From contig JADNYJ010000008.1 in assembly GCA_015501075.1 (NCBI GenBank), positions 372,001 to 436,000 of the forward strand: a stretch of 64,000 nucleotides of DNA. The letters run 5' to 3'. The notes below the pieces were generated by a model. That model had not been told where the DNA came from and ran no database searches. It was given only the letters and a program-made list of their open reading frames with translations. This DNA is from Gymnopilus junonius (lineage: Eukaryota; Basidiomycota; Agaricomycetes; Agaricales; Galerinaceae). The position numbers were made by a program, and so were the translations under genes. Shown piece after piece: positions 22,860 to 35,411 of this stretch (positions are counted from its first letter, which is position 1; the number at the start of each line of letters is the position of its first letter).

Positions 22860-25800
22860 TCAAGGTGAGCGTTTGCCGCCCCCGTATGCTCCCGCCTCAT
22901 TTTTGTTCCCTGATACCTTTTGATGATCTGGCGTCCGGCACTCTCTGGAGTACTGCTTGTGCTGCTTTGAGTACTGAGGTGAGGTGCTTACTGGCTGCGG
23001 CATCCAGCTGGATTTATATGCAAATGCTCCGAACGTGGTCTCGTAGCTAGCGCTCACCCTGACAGTGACACCAATACTACTGGTCTGATTCTTTGAAGGT
23101 TCTTTTTTCGGCCACTGGGCACGCTGCACATGCATACTGACCTGCGCCGTTGTCTTGATTTCTAGATCGAAAAGAGCGTGGTGTGTATGCGCAAGGAGCG
23201 GCCGCTTTGTGTCCTGCGTAGACGTTGACGTTGATACACTTGTCAATTCCACAGAACGACTGAAACTAGGCCCTGCATATCCTATTTTAATTCGACAGCG
23301 ACTCTCAGCTTTAGGTTTTTGTTACTGTAACACGCCACATCATTCCATTTGAGCAACACTGTTAGGAAAGGGCAAGGTGAGCTATGTTATATCTCTCTGT
23401 TCATTTTGTGTATCATTGAATAGTGATGGTTGGACTTATAACCAGCTGGGGCAGCATATACTCTAATGGCCTCGCAACTCTATCCTCAGGTTGATCTATA
23501 TGATGGCCCTTCATTCGGACCCTGCGCGGCGTAGCACCATCGTTCCTGGGGCCATCATTAGGTTCTGAGCAGAGGAAAGGCGCCGTTATGTGTGTTATAC
23601 TTCCTCCTGCCTGCCAGCTTCGCCCGTCTAGCTTCTTGCCTAGTATAATGCCGGGCATAAAGGATGTTGCGCACGAACACTTCACATCTTTCCTTGCTAC
23701 CCCGCCCTCATTTTTTTCGATGCTTCTTTATCTAGAATGAAGCTTTGAGCTCGGGGGTCTTGAGTGTGCTTAGGGCACGCCGAGGGACTTGTTCTGACTT
23801 CTAAGGTTATCATTATTAATTGGTGCGCTTACCCGGATGTTCGCCAGGCGTTTGTTGCATTGGACGTTGGTTCTCACTAAATGAACGTGGTCAACTTTCT
23901 TCAATGCTTAATAAACCTAGGCTGATGAACCATGGTCTGACGACGGGATATCATGTGCTTGCTTGCTCTCCGTCTGGCGTATATAGAACGTCGGGTAGGA
24001 ATTGCGATGCTCGGACTTTGGTCTAGCCATCTTGTCCTTGTTTTTACATTTGTATATTCTTCCAATGACTCTTTCGACGGAACTTGGGTCCTCCTTCTTT
24101 GCTGTTCCTCTAGCTTGTCCTGGCGTTGAGCGTTGTGACTTTAGTAATCCTATGTTCGTGAGCTGTGTAAATGCGCATCAAAGGCCGCACCGTTTCTGGG
24201 CGTCACCTCTCGGGCTTCTTGGGGCGTGGCCGTGTATGGTCGGAGGTTCGTGTATTTGAGCACCGTTGAATGGTACATGCTACTGGACTGGCTCGCTGTT
24301 GTTCTGCCGAGGATGCAATCTCAAAACCTGTCCAATTTACTTCTATGATAATTTTTCGGATGCCTTGTAGGCGTACACTAAGGTTGCAGCGTCTTATGGA
24401 CCTTTTCTGTACGCGTGGAAGAGTCCTCGCTGACTTTGAAATTCTGACTTTGAAATTCTTCAAAATGACGAAGCACGAAGCCCCTTTCTGACTCGGATTT
24501 CTATATGGGTTCCTTTTGCAGAATTTTCGGTGTGTATTGTATATAGCACTTGACCGCTTTTTCTCATGGGGCTCATCTATTTAATTCAAAATAGGCGACG
24601 GCATCTGCTTTAGTGAGTATCACGCTTTGAGACTGAATACTTACCCAGACCTCGTGTAGTAGGGTGAATAATTCAAAAATCCAAGCAGTTGGTCTGCAAA
24701 GACTTTCTCTGGCTATGTATTAAGCCGAGGAAGGAAATTGGAATACGACTTGCGCCTCATGCTGATCGGAGGAATTATAATAGTTTAAGTGACAACTATA
24801 GGCAAGTACTTTCTTCAACACACCCACGAGAAGGTTATGTATAGAATTTGTTTCACAGCATCACTGGCGTGAAGTGCTCACCGCGCTCACTCTTCCTTCC
24901 TTTCACCCGTACGCAGTTCGTGACACTGCGATCATCTCCGCTGCATCGCTTCTGTCGTGGACGTACTTTCAGTGAGTCATTTTGAAATAGCGAAGGTCGC
25001 AGGCAACATCACAGCGATGCGAGAAATGCGCATTCAGGTCTTAACACCATTGTGTTGTAGGCTCTTTCGAATCAATGGAGTTTCCTATTCGGTATGGCAC
25101 AACGCCGACCCTCTGACTACTTCAAGTTACACCTTTGAATACGGACTGAGAGTCCCATCAAAAATTTGGTGGTGCTGCGCTGCGTACCACATCATCAGCT
25201 AAAACGGCCAGTTTCTTACTTTACCATGCCGATCTCTTGTCTGTATTCTGAGCCCTGAGGATATGTCGTAGTCAATGACCATAGCATGACGAAGTAACAC
25301 GTCATCCGGCTTGAATAATCTTAGAGCCTATTTCCACCGGAGCCGCACGTTCTATCTGTCTCGTCTGAATTTCTGATCTCACTATATCTTTCGAATGAGG
25401 TAGCCATCTCGTTTTACTATCACGTTTTCTCTCTGGGTCCTTATGGTTAATATTATCATGGCTTTCTTGGTAAAGTGTGCAGCAATCTCCTCGGATTTTG
25501 CTTGGCATCGACATAGATTTTTTCAAAGACACGACTTTGTCGGAACATTGTCTCTAAGAACGTGTCCGGCTTATTGACTGGATCCGTACCTATATTTGGC
25601 GACCATGACCAAACATTGCTTGCTTGAATTTATGACATAAAATGGCAATCCTTCTCCTAGTTTACGCAACTAGTTTACTTGAACTTGACTTGAACTTCCT
25701 GCCTTCACTTGCTTCGATATTATTCTATAAGTAAATGTTTCTGGTGATAACTGATATTCTAGTCCTCGTCTCGCTGAACCTTTGAACTTTATTCAATGGC

Positions 25801-27183
25801 CGATCAAAACCCCCACTTTCTTTGTGTCTTTTACCCATCCATCCCACTACATCCCCGTTGCTCCTGGCGAATGCATGTCAACCTCAGGAACACGGGTGAT
25901 GATTTTATTGCTAGAAGCCTGCAAGTATTTGTGTTTTGGGTACCCGGAGTAGGTGTTGTATATCTCTTTTCAGCCCTTGTTCTTTCAGCGTCGCAGAACT
26001 TTGCGGTCCGAGCCTCGAGTGAAATCCACAGCAGACCTCCTGTGGCGCGGAGATCGAACATGCCTGGACTTCCTGACAAACAATTGGGAGTATCAAACCT
26101 AAGATACGGAGATTCCCCCTCAGCGATCTTCCAGGCTTTCGAATTTCTTCCAAATTACTTATCTCGCTGGCCTATATCTGTCGTTATCTGTCTGTTTTGC
26201 CTACTCGATCGGACATTATCAGTTAGTTACTCTTGGTCTACATTTTATAAATATGACTATCGTGATCAGCTGAGGGCTATGTGGGCGGTTGTTTCAAATC
26301 ATTCCAGAGGAGTTTACAGTCAAGGAATGCAGGCTCGGCTAGGCTGTATTCGCTGACATTGAAATGTACCTTGGCAGGTCGCGCGTCAGGTTCAACTCGG
26401 AGGTTTTATTGATTTCGAAACCCTTTCCACTTTCCGCCGGCGAAATAATTCCTTGGTTTTATGCAATAAGAAAGGAGCGATGTGATATTTGGATTAGCCA
26501 CAATCACGTATATGTATAATTAAGGTTACGAAAGCCTAACCCCTTTCCTTTGCCCTAGTACCATTGGAAGACAATGTATAATGCATAAACCCCTGCCCGA
26601 GGTTGTACCCGAACAAAAGAAATTCACTCGTATCTGCAAGCCTGAGTGGCGCAAATTCAGAGGCTCCTTAGGGGTCACCTTGACGGCGATCTTTTCAATC
26701 TACCCTGGAAGAACAAAAAAATCCTGGAAAAATCGGGAAGGCTTTTTATTTTGCCTGAATAGAGAGTTTAGCTTATGCATCGGTCGTGTTTCGCGGAGTA
26801 AACAGTGGACACCGGGGAGTAGTGATGTTGAGACGCGCGGCAATCTGTTGGGGAATGTCACCGGTACCGCAGGTTAATTCAATTCATGTTTTCCTTGGCC
26901 ACATATCATTTACGTACGATAATTCTGCAACCACTTACGAGAGACACTCTATTTTCGAAAGTCGCTCAACTGTATTCAATCTTTTTGACAATTCTATTTT
27001 TGAACTTTGTAACATATCGACAATAGATAATAGATCGTCACAATCGCGGTAAGTCACGATGTGACGTGTTGTGACCAACGCCAGCAATCGCGTCTTTTCC
27101 AAATTGCTCACATCAACTTACCTCGACAGCTGCTGTGTACGCCAATCTAACCTCTGGGCTGGATAGATATTCAACTATTTCCA
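22860..27183. other. 4.3-kb gene desert
   Basis: No protein-coding gene, RNA gene or TIR element was identified. The longest open frame (25796-26356 plus, 186 codons) has no recognisable domain and looks like chance. The final part must hold the Tof1/Swi1 promoter. Long non-coding transcripts cannot be excluded. Confidence 0.45.
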
Positions 27184-30100
27184 ATGTCTCAAGACGTTAT
27201 CGAAATCTCTGATCAGTCCGATGAAGAAAGAGAGGACGATTATTTGGATCGAAGGGCACTTCTGGAGCCCGTCGTCGGACGCGTGGTGGATGCATTAGGT
27301 GGCCGTGAAGGAGATGTCTATGTTATGGGAGACGAGGTGAACGGATGCTTGAAAGATTTGAAGAAGCTTTGGAGGAAGGACGACAGCGATGATGAACGCA
27401 CTGTTGCTCGCTTGTTCTGGGAAATGCGAGTCCTTCCCAACGATCTGGTCCCCATTTTGCAGGAGACGGCGGGGAAGGGTTTAGTGGAAGATAAGAGGGC
27501 TATCTCCTGCGTCGATTTGATGACTGCTATGACTTGGCCTATTGACTTGGCGGAGGAATTGAAAGAGCTTGACGAAGAACTCGATAAAGGGACGGATTAT
27601 ACGCAGCTTTTACAAAGTCACCTTCACTACAAGGCTGCACTACTGAAACCGGGTATTATTCAGGCCCTATTTGGAGTTATCCTTCCACCTCTTGCCAAAA
27701 ACGCGAAAGAAAGGGTCGAGCGTGATGGTCAGGTCGTGAACGTTGTCCTTCATCTCATTCGAAATCTCGCGTTCATCAAGGACTTGCCTGCCAATTCGCA
27801 TCTCAGCTCCGACCAGGCAGAATTCTCGAATTTACAATCGAAACTGATACGAGCTCTTTCTGACACAAACGTCCTTGATCTGCTCCTTATGATTGCTACC
27901 AACGCCGACCACGATCCTCTCTTTAACAACTGGAACACCCTCGTTCTTGAGATTCTTTATCTTCTTTTCCGAGGAGTGAAGCCAGGGACCCTAGCTGCTG
28001 ATCAGGAAAAGGTAATGTTATACATAGGATTCAAGCTCTGCACGGATCTCATTCATTTCGATTTACAGCAACCAGCAGCAAATTTGCAACGTCTTCTTAC
28101 CCTCGAGGTCCGGACACGCCGCGAGCTGGCCCGAAAGGCTACTTCTCGTCACTCACGTTTTGGAACTACTATTTCTGTCAAGCTCAATCCTAGTAAACGA
28201 CCTCCCCAGACTGAGGATAATAATGCGGCCGATTCTGAGCCTACGGACTCGTTATCTCGTTCATTTGTACTCCATCGTCAGCAGGCCATCCACGCCGAAT
28301 CGGGAAGCATCATGGACATGACTAAACGCCAGAGGCACAAGAAAGTTAATAAGTTAGATGATCTGGGAATTCAAGACAATATCGGTCTGGAGGCTAGGGT
28401 CGTTCTTCAAAATTTGGCGTCGGAATTTGTGGAGTCATGTTTCAATTGTAAGTTATACTTCTCCACCGTATGCGCACTGACCTGATGAGCATAGCTTTTC
28501 TGTCGGGTCTTTTGAAAGACATCAGATCTGAGCGCCCAAAGATTACGGAGAAGGATAATCTCCGCCTTCTCTATGTGGCTAAATGGTTCCTTGAGTTTTT
28601 CCTCTCCATGCGGTCCAAGGAGCAACAGGCGAAATCAGGCCAGGACAGATGGAATTTCGGCCTCGTTGCGGAGGTCACAGAGCGCTCCTGGATCATATGG
28701 GTATTAAAGCGCATGCGTGAAGCTGTCGAAGAGAAGGTACATTGACCAATTACAGTTTTCGTTATATCGCCTCCGAGTGATAAGCTAACAGACAATCGAC
28801 ATCTAGCCAAAATTGTGGAACGAACTCCAAGCGGGCGTAGAGTGTTTGACTCAACTGCTCATCCTCATCGACATGATGTCCTCATCGGAAATAACCGACC
28901 CTACTTTGAGAGAGGCCGCGGATGTCCTTCAACAGCAACTGGTTTACAATGGTGAGGTGCTCGATATTGCCTTAGAGAGCTTAAGGTCGTATAAGCCAGG
29001 AACACAATCTTTGGCATATCTCGATTCGAGTGTTCACCTCGCATATGCTTTGCTGCGGATGCTTGAAAGATGGGGCAAGGAAAAAGGAAATGATACATAT
29101 GTCAGGCAGAGGGTCACAAAAAGTCGGAGAAAGAGGAAAGGTGAGGAATGGTATACTAATTGTGAATTCTGCTTTCTTAAACAAGGATTAGGTATTTCAG
29201 AGGAAGAAGGCATCCCGGATGTTGAAGAAGATGTCGAGGAGGAGGAGGAAGTCATCAATGAAACAATGTTTACTTTTGAAGCCTTTGAAAGCGTAAGGAT
29301 TGACCAACTCTATTTCCGTAAGCTGTTGCTGAAGATTGCCCCAGAAATTCGCTCACGCGGACATAACTCATACCTTACTGACATACTTAGCTCGTTATCG
29401 CGAATTTTCCTCCTCTGAGAATATGAGACGAGTAGTAAGCTTACTTCATCGGCAGGCAGTCAAAGCTAAGGCAGAGGGACTTTTCTTCAAGGTCCGTGAT
29501 GCGCGCTTACCTGACTTGCGGTGATATCTTGGTTTAACTGATGTTCTTCCCGTTCTTCACGTAGGTTTCGACATTGGACCTCTTCAAGTCAATCCTTGTC
29601 GATCAGAAGTCGCTACCAAGAGAGCAGCCGTACAAAGATTTGATTAACCTCGTGAATTTTATTTTGCGCCAATTCTTCAAGGCACTGGAAGAGGATTCAT
29701 TCTTGGCTGTTGAGGTACGATTTGTCTCACACCTGTCAAGCAGATCGAAAGATCTTTTCTGAATCGTTATTCCAGGCATTCTTCCCAAAGAATCGTGGGC
29801 ACTGGAAGCAGTATTCCAGCTGGGAACCGGAAAGAAGTCGGTGAAAGAAAGCAGGACTGTGGAAGATACCCGATTCCCTCCTGAAGTGGTAGTTAAGAAG
29901 GGCTATTCATGGAGTGATCAGGTGGGGATCGCTGTTGCTTCTCTTGTCGAAGCAAAGCAAGAGGAGCTCATTAAATGGGCAACTGAGGTAAGTACATCGT
30001 TGATGGTCTGCTCCGATTTCCCCACATACTCAAACAAACCATAACATAGATTTTAACATTTGTTATTGGACAACGCTCTCGCATTATCGACGAGACGGAC

Positions 30101-31142
30101 AAGGTTGGGCGCGATGGTTCCCCTGCATCTGAAGGCGAAGATGACATGCCGACGGGGCGCTTCAATGAACCCTCCGCCGAGGCTCAAGCAAAAATTAAAG
30201 ACTATCGTGAGTATATTTATTGTTTCCAGCCTTGCATTATTCACATTCTCCGTTTGAGTCAGTAATTCCGTACACGAGCGACGAACACGCCGATGCTGCC
30301 ACCAAAAACCCGCACCTCAAACTGTTATTCCGGCTCTCTAAATTTTACATCCTTGATCAAGGTGAATAGACTTTTCAAAGATTGTCCAGTGCCCGAATTC
30401 ATCTCCGTCGACTACAGATTCCGACGAGTTGGAATGGTATGTTCCATCTGCTATAAGAGTGGCAGAACTTCAAAGAACCCTCAATGTCATCAATCAATTT
30501 CTCGAAACACCGATCGATCTCGATGGGAAAAGGGCATCTTCACTGTTGCACAAGAAGCGAAGACGCAGGAGGCGACGATCCCCCTCGCCAGACTCCGATG
30601 ACGCCTTACAATCAGAGGATGAGCCCCTAAGGAAGAAAAGGAAGGAGAAGAAGAAGAAGGAAAAAGAAGTATACAAATCCGCTCAGTTCATTGAAGATAG
30701 CGACGCAGAATACGGTGACATGGACGGTTTTTTGGAAAGAGAGAAGCTTCAACGAGAGAAGGCTAGTCTTGCTGCGGCGTCTGCAAGCCTCAACCGTCTG
30801 CCAAATATGAAATCAACAGGAACCAAAAAGCGCCGAAGAAAAGGAGGGGAAACATCAACGTCCAAGAAGCGCAAAGGCAACCTTTCCACGGGACCGTCTG
30901 ACGATACCGGACGCTCTCCTGAAGACAATCTAAGCGATAACGGCGTGGAGGTTGATGAAGAATCTAACATTCAAGCCACCAAGGCTGACGCTCCAGGGAG
31001 CCAACAATCAAACGCGATGCCTCGCCCCCGCCCACGGCCGCGTCCTCTAGTAAGAAGCCATGAGCCTCACTGCCTCCTTCTTCCCCTGCCGACTCTTCAA
31101 AGCACGACAGTCAACCGAGTTCACCATCGCCACGGAAATTGA
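27184..31142 (+). CDS. TOF1: Replication fork protection complex subunit Tof1/Swi1 (Timeless family)
   Basis: Timeless-family protein that, with Csm3/Swi3, travels with the replisome, stabilises stalled forks and mediates S-phase checkpoint signalling. The first exon (27184-about 28447, about 421 aa) holds the Timeless N-terminal domain: LEPVVGRVVDALGG, CLKDLKKLWRKDDSDDERTVAR, VLPNDLVPILQE, DLMTAMTWPIDLAEEL, LVLEILYLLFRG. Later exons include LLYVAKWFLEFFLSM, FAHADITHTLLTYLARY (after an intron at about 29291-29345), MRRVVSLLHRQAVKAKAEGL and ELEWYVPSAIRVAELQRTL. The C-terminus is highly charged with several nuclear-signal-like runs (KKRRRRRRRS, RKKRKEKKKKEKE) and a Pro/Arg repeat. The whole protein is roughly 1,150 aa. 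The 3' end is uncertain: the frame stops at 31142, but an intron from about 31050 could move the stop downstream. Confidence 0.9.
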
Positions 31143-33553
31143 TTGAGGAATCCGAGTCAAGCTCAGCGGCACTGCATCGTTACAATAGTAAACGTCTAAT
31201 TCTTTCAGAGACGAAGAATAAGCTTTGCTTGTTCTCTTGTCATGGTTCTCATTAGCTGTCATACCGTCCGGCCTTCCGATCCTATCTATACCTGAAGAGT
31301 TGGTGAATGACCGTTGTGATTCCGACGTCTTGTTCTTTTTTTCCACTATATTTAAATTTCCCTCGAACCCATTGTAGGATATCTAAAATTTGCGTTGATT
31401 CCACCAATGAGATTGCAGCTGTGTGTATTGGGTTAAAATGAACGTTCTAAAGGAATATATATCCCCTCATGTGACGAAATCTGATGAAATGTGCAGACAA
31501 AAAGGAGAGTACATTCTTCCTGAGCACGTTCCCTTGAATATGTGTACCACTCTTCCTTCGGAATGTGCTCTGGGGCATCTGTCTGTTCGCGTTCTTGTCT
31601 AAGAGTGGAGAGTCTATTTTGCCGCTGTGGGACATTTACTGGCCCCCAACTTATGCACAGTCGCACCGGCGCCAGTGAAGAGATTCAGATTGGTGTGGTA
31701 TCATGGTGTCCTGCTTCGTGTTTTAAAAATTTGCGTTCGTTTTGGCAACCCTCATCGTTCCACGATAGTCAATAGGCCACGTTTTTAGTATCTTCCTTCC
31801 TCGGTTCTCTCATGTATTAGTTTTATACTCGCACCATCAATGTAAGGCTTTTCGACATGAGTGCGACCGTAGCATCTAGAAACTAGAAGCTATCAAATAA
31901 TAGTTCAGTTGACTAGTATTGATTGGCTGCATTGTCTTGGACATTCTGAAATTCCCTCTGACGCTTTTGGAATAGGCTCTTCGCTGTGTACCTGATCATG
32001 TTCACTGATCAACTTGGAGCGGAAGCAAATTAGCATTTCTGCCCAAAAGGGTAGGCCAAGTATATATGTGATTTGAACTCGGTACAACCGTCGACCCTGT
32101 AGACGCTCAGTGTTTAGAATACCAGGACATAGTGCTCAACGTTTCGTGTGTCAGCGGTACACCTTCCACATGTCTGCCCGTTCCAATATTTCTGATATTT
32201 AATTTATATTTTTCCTCCGAATTTTTCGCGCAATGTCGACTATAGTATCAGGGATCTTGGCAGAAATGCATGAATTCCTGAATCGTCTTCTACCTCGCTA
32301 ACTCGTCGCCCAGCAACCTTGCTCGCATTGCAGTTTTGTTCTGGATAAACCTACCTGCCTCAATAAATTTAATAGAAGACTCTTTTGTAAGTAATACATA
32401 CTGCAAAATTTCCCTGGACGTTACTCAGAAGTGAACGTTTTTCACACAGTGGTGAGTTTGTGGCCATTCCGGAATGCCGTGATACCCGGACATCACGCAC
32501 ATGGTTGACTCAGAGTCTCAGACTGTAGAATATAGAGGCTCCGTTATAAACAACTCGCCCGTAGATTACCGATGATAGATTTAGATATTGGTGATGTCTC
32601 GATAACAAACTCGTGCAACATTGTAATATATCTTCCAGAGATAAGAGAACAAAATCAGCCATAAAAGATATCCCTAAGCAGCAACGTCTTCAAATTAAAT
32701 CAAAAATTTGCAACCATATCGGCACATATGTAGGGGTTAAAAGATACATCCAAAACCTGATACCTGATATAAGACTCGGGCAATCGAATAGGTAGGAAGA
32801 ATGGTGCTGAGTTCAGCTGACAAGTGGGGTCGGTTATGTGCGATTGGCGGATTTGTATTTCCCATGGTTTCCGAGGAATATTGAAGACCCAATATTCTCT
32901 ATGCTCACATGTAATGCAATTCACTGTAGGTTATTTGTAGAAAGACGTGCGCCACAAAACCATTTGGATGGCAGTTTTTGACGGGGAGAAGGTGTGCTCG
33001 CGGAGTTCGAATCAAAACTTTAGCTTCACAAGTTCACATCAATATCCCAGTTTGTACAAACAAACGGAAGCATTTATTTCTTGATCGGCGATCAACTGGA
33101 CGCTCATGATTCCCTCAGGCACGGCACGCGTGTTCGATTCCAATTGCCGCAAGTTGCCGTTGCCGATGGCAGTAATCCAACCAGGGAATTCATAAATCGT
33201 AGTATACTTGTGAAACGTACCGTCGAATTGACCACGATGTATGTATTCGGACAATGATTTTGGACCCAAATCTATAATTGGAGATAAGCAGAACAGAAGG
33301 TGATTACTCCTGCTGAGGTATCTCAGATCTGATCCAGTACTTCGGTACTACTAGCGTGCAGGGTCAGAGGCACTCAAGAGTTTTGCAACCAGATCGAGGA
33401 CGGGCGAGCAGCTCGGGAGTCAGCCTCGAAACCTATTCAAAATGGATTTCATAAACCCAAGAATGGGCGCTGGGTTTGGAGACCGCGATATAAGTTCAGG
33501 TCTCTTCTCTTTTCTAACCCCGATCCTCAATCCCCACACTTCCTTACGTTATT
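31143..33553. other. Intergenic region
   Basis: Mostly AT-rich non-coding DNA without a recognised gene, apart from the small minus-strand frame at 33269-33039. The last 100 bases are the likely bZIP promoter and contain GATATAAG at about 33487-33494. Confidence 0.4.
33039..33269 (-). pseudogene. Possible gene fragment (C-terminal exon), unknown
   Basis: Minus-strand frame reads LGPKSLSEYIHRGQFDGTF, then YEFPGWITAIGNGNLRQLES, and ends INASVCLYKLGY-stop, preceded by an acceptor-like CCAATTATAG. Its balanced composition looks like a real last exon, but no upstream exons are evident before the bZIP gene on the other strand. It is probably a relic or a very short gene. No family is recognised. 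Confidence 0.25.
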
Positions 33554-34700
33554 ATGTCGTCTGGTACAAGTCATAATACGGCACATTCTGAGCGCCCTGA
33601 ACGTAGCCGTAATGCTAAAGCCCAAGCAAGGCATCGAGCAAAACGAAAGGCCTATATTGACCAGGTATGCGTTACGCATTCATCGTCGAAAAACACCCTC
33701 CTTTTCCGACCCCTTTTCTAAGCTAGAGCAAACGGTCACCAAATTGCAAGTGGCCGTTGGATTTACGAATGAGCAAATTGCAGCGCTGCCACCGCCTCTA
33801 TTGAAGATCCGGGAGTTGGAGCAGGATAACTCGCGTTTGCAGAAGGAGAACGAAGAACTGCGCCGACTACTCACCGATCCTAATTCCAGAACCCTATCGT
33901 CAGACGCCACGCGTCGTTCAGGTTCTATCGGGACCTACCCGGATGCCCGAGCCTGCGACCGTGATTACAGTCTAAAACGACGAAAATCGGACGGCATTTA
34001 TATTGTATGCTCCACCGCTTTCTGCAGAGTTAGTATGGCATATGCTCACGGATTGTCCCTCCCTTAGAGCCCTGGCAACACACCGCCTCATGGACATGAG
34101 TCGTCTCGCCCACCACCCCCGTTGACTATACCACAACCAATGTCGCACCACTATGGGAACATGAATTCGAGCCCGAACGGGCATGGTAACCAAGGTGGCT
34201 CTCTATTCAACCTGCATGCTCCCGCTTTCCAAATGCCCAATACACCGTCGGGGTCGAGCGCTACCTCAAGCCCTCCATTCTCGGCGAGTATTTTTCCTTC
34301 GTAACTCCTCTTACTGCTCTCGAGTGGTTTTCCGTAGCAAGAGCGTGGATCCTAGTAACGAGTGTCCCTTTCTTTCTTGTAGCCTATTCAAATGCAACCC
34401 TCGTCACACCTCCCCATGGACCACCGGTCGCATATCTCAGACCATCATGGAATTTCTAGCTATTCGCAACCAGCGTCTCACTACAACTCTGTCAAGATGG
34501 AGGAAGACCATTACAATGTGAGTCGGCTTGGATGATTCTCAGCTTGTATTAACTTCAGTAATTGACAGAGCACAAGTCATTCAACTCACCACTCCTTGCA
34601 TTATTCTTACACCCCCAACAGCCAAAATCAAACTCAAACTCAAAACGGAATGGAATGGCACAGTGCATACTCCTCTGAAAGAGGGCACCTTCATCGGTAA
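33554..34700 (+). CDS. bZIP transcription factor
   Basis: Predicted nuclear DNA-binding protein. The first exon (33554-33664) encodes MSSGTSHNTAHSERPERSR and the basic region NAKAQARHRAKRKAYIDQ, with the N-x7-R signature of bZIP proteins. It splices to LEQTVTKLQVAVGFTNEQI and a second heptad stretch LLKIRELEQDNSRLQKENEE LRRLL that forms the leucine zipper. The remainder is a His/Ser/Pro/Asn-rich activation-type region (PPHGHESSRPPPPLTIPQP, SPNGHGNQGG, HSTHHSLHYSYTPNSQNQT) over three more exons, ending GHLHR at 34700. Length is about 290 aa. It is similar in plan to agaricomycete bZIP regulators; target genes are unknown. Confidence 0.85.
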
Positions 34701-35411
34701 ATGATATCCCTTGCCACAACTGAAATGTTCGTCTTTGCTATCGTTAGAATATACCCATCATCTGTTTTGCTTTCTGTTTGTAGAATACATCGCGCTAGTG
34801 CTGTAGGTATATCTATGCTCTTTTGATTGTCACTTTCAATTTGCAACTGTCCTGATTAGCTTCCGCAATACGTATACCGATCTCGTAACTTCATTTACGA
34901 AACATCGAAGCAACTTTAAGTTAACGTGAGATTATGAAGATCAGAAGCGATGCCCCAGATCTGCATAACGGCATGTACAGACGACTACATCATCGGGTAT
35001 ATTTACGGCGAGATACCAGTGTGTGAGCCCACTGCAACTTGCATAAGTAAGTATGCTTCAAGGCTGGCGTGGCATACAATATTCCGACAAACGCTTGCCG
35101 AAGTACTTTCTAGAAGTCGTTTGATTGTGTTCATCCTGCTTTTACTTTGCATATAATACAGTGTTTGACGGTAGCCCAACCTCGGCCCAACTTAATTCCC
35201 AACTTTGATCCCCTGGGAATGGCCCGCTCAGGACCATTGATTGATATGTACCTTGATGTCGTGCCCATTGTCCTAACAAGCATTGGGCCATGGGGCCACT
35301 AGTAGGGAACATATAAAAAGCATTGTTTCCCTCAAATCTATGCATTTTTATATCACTCAGATTCGTCACTCGCTCGCACACTCGAAACATCCTTTTTGCT
35401 GCAAAACGGCG
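34701..35411. other. Intergenic region
   Basis: No gene seen. It holds the bZIP 3' flank and the promoter of the transaldolase-like gene. Confidence 0.4.

Noticed and set aside
25796..26356. 186-codon open frame in the gene desert
   Set aside because: Starts with ATG but shows no domain, no family resemblance and mixed composition; likely chance.
29291..29345. Apparent frameshift in Tof1/Swi1
   Set aside because: A 55-nt intron with donor GTAAGG and acceptor CCAG restores the frame (FES to KFAHADITH).
33120..33145. GTTCGATTCC resembling a tRNA B box
   Set aside because: No matching A box or cloverleaf upstream; it lies inside a coding-like frame on the other strand.
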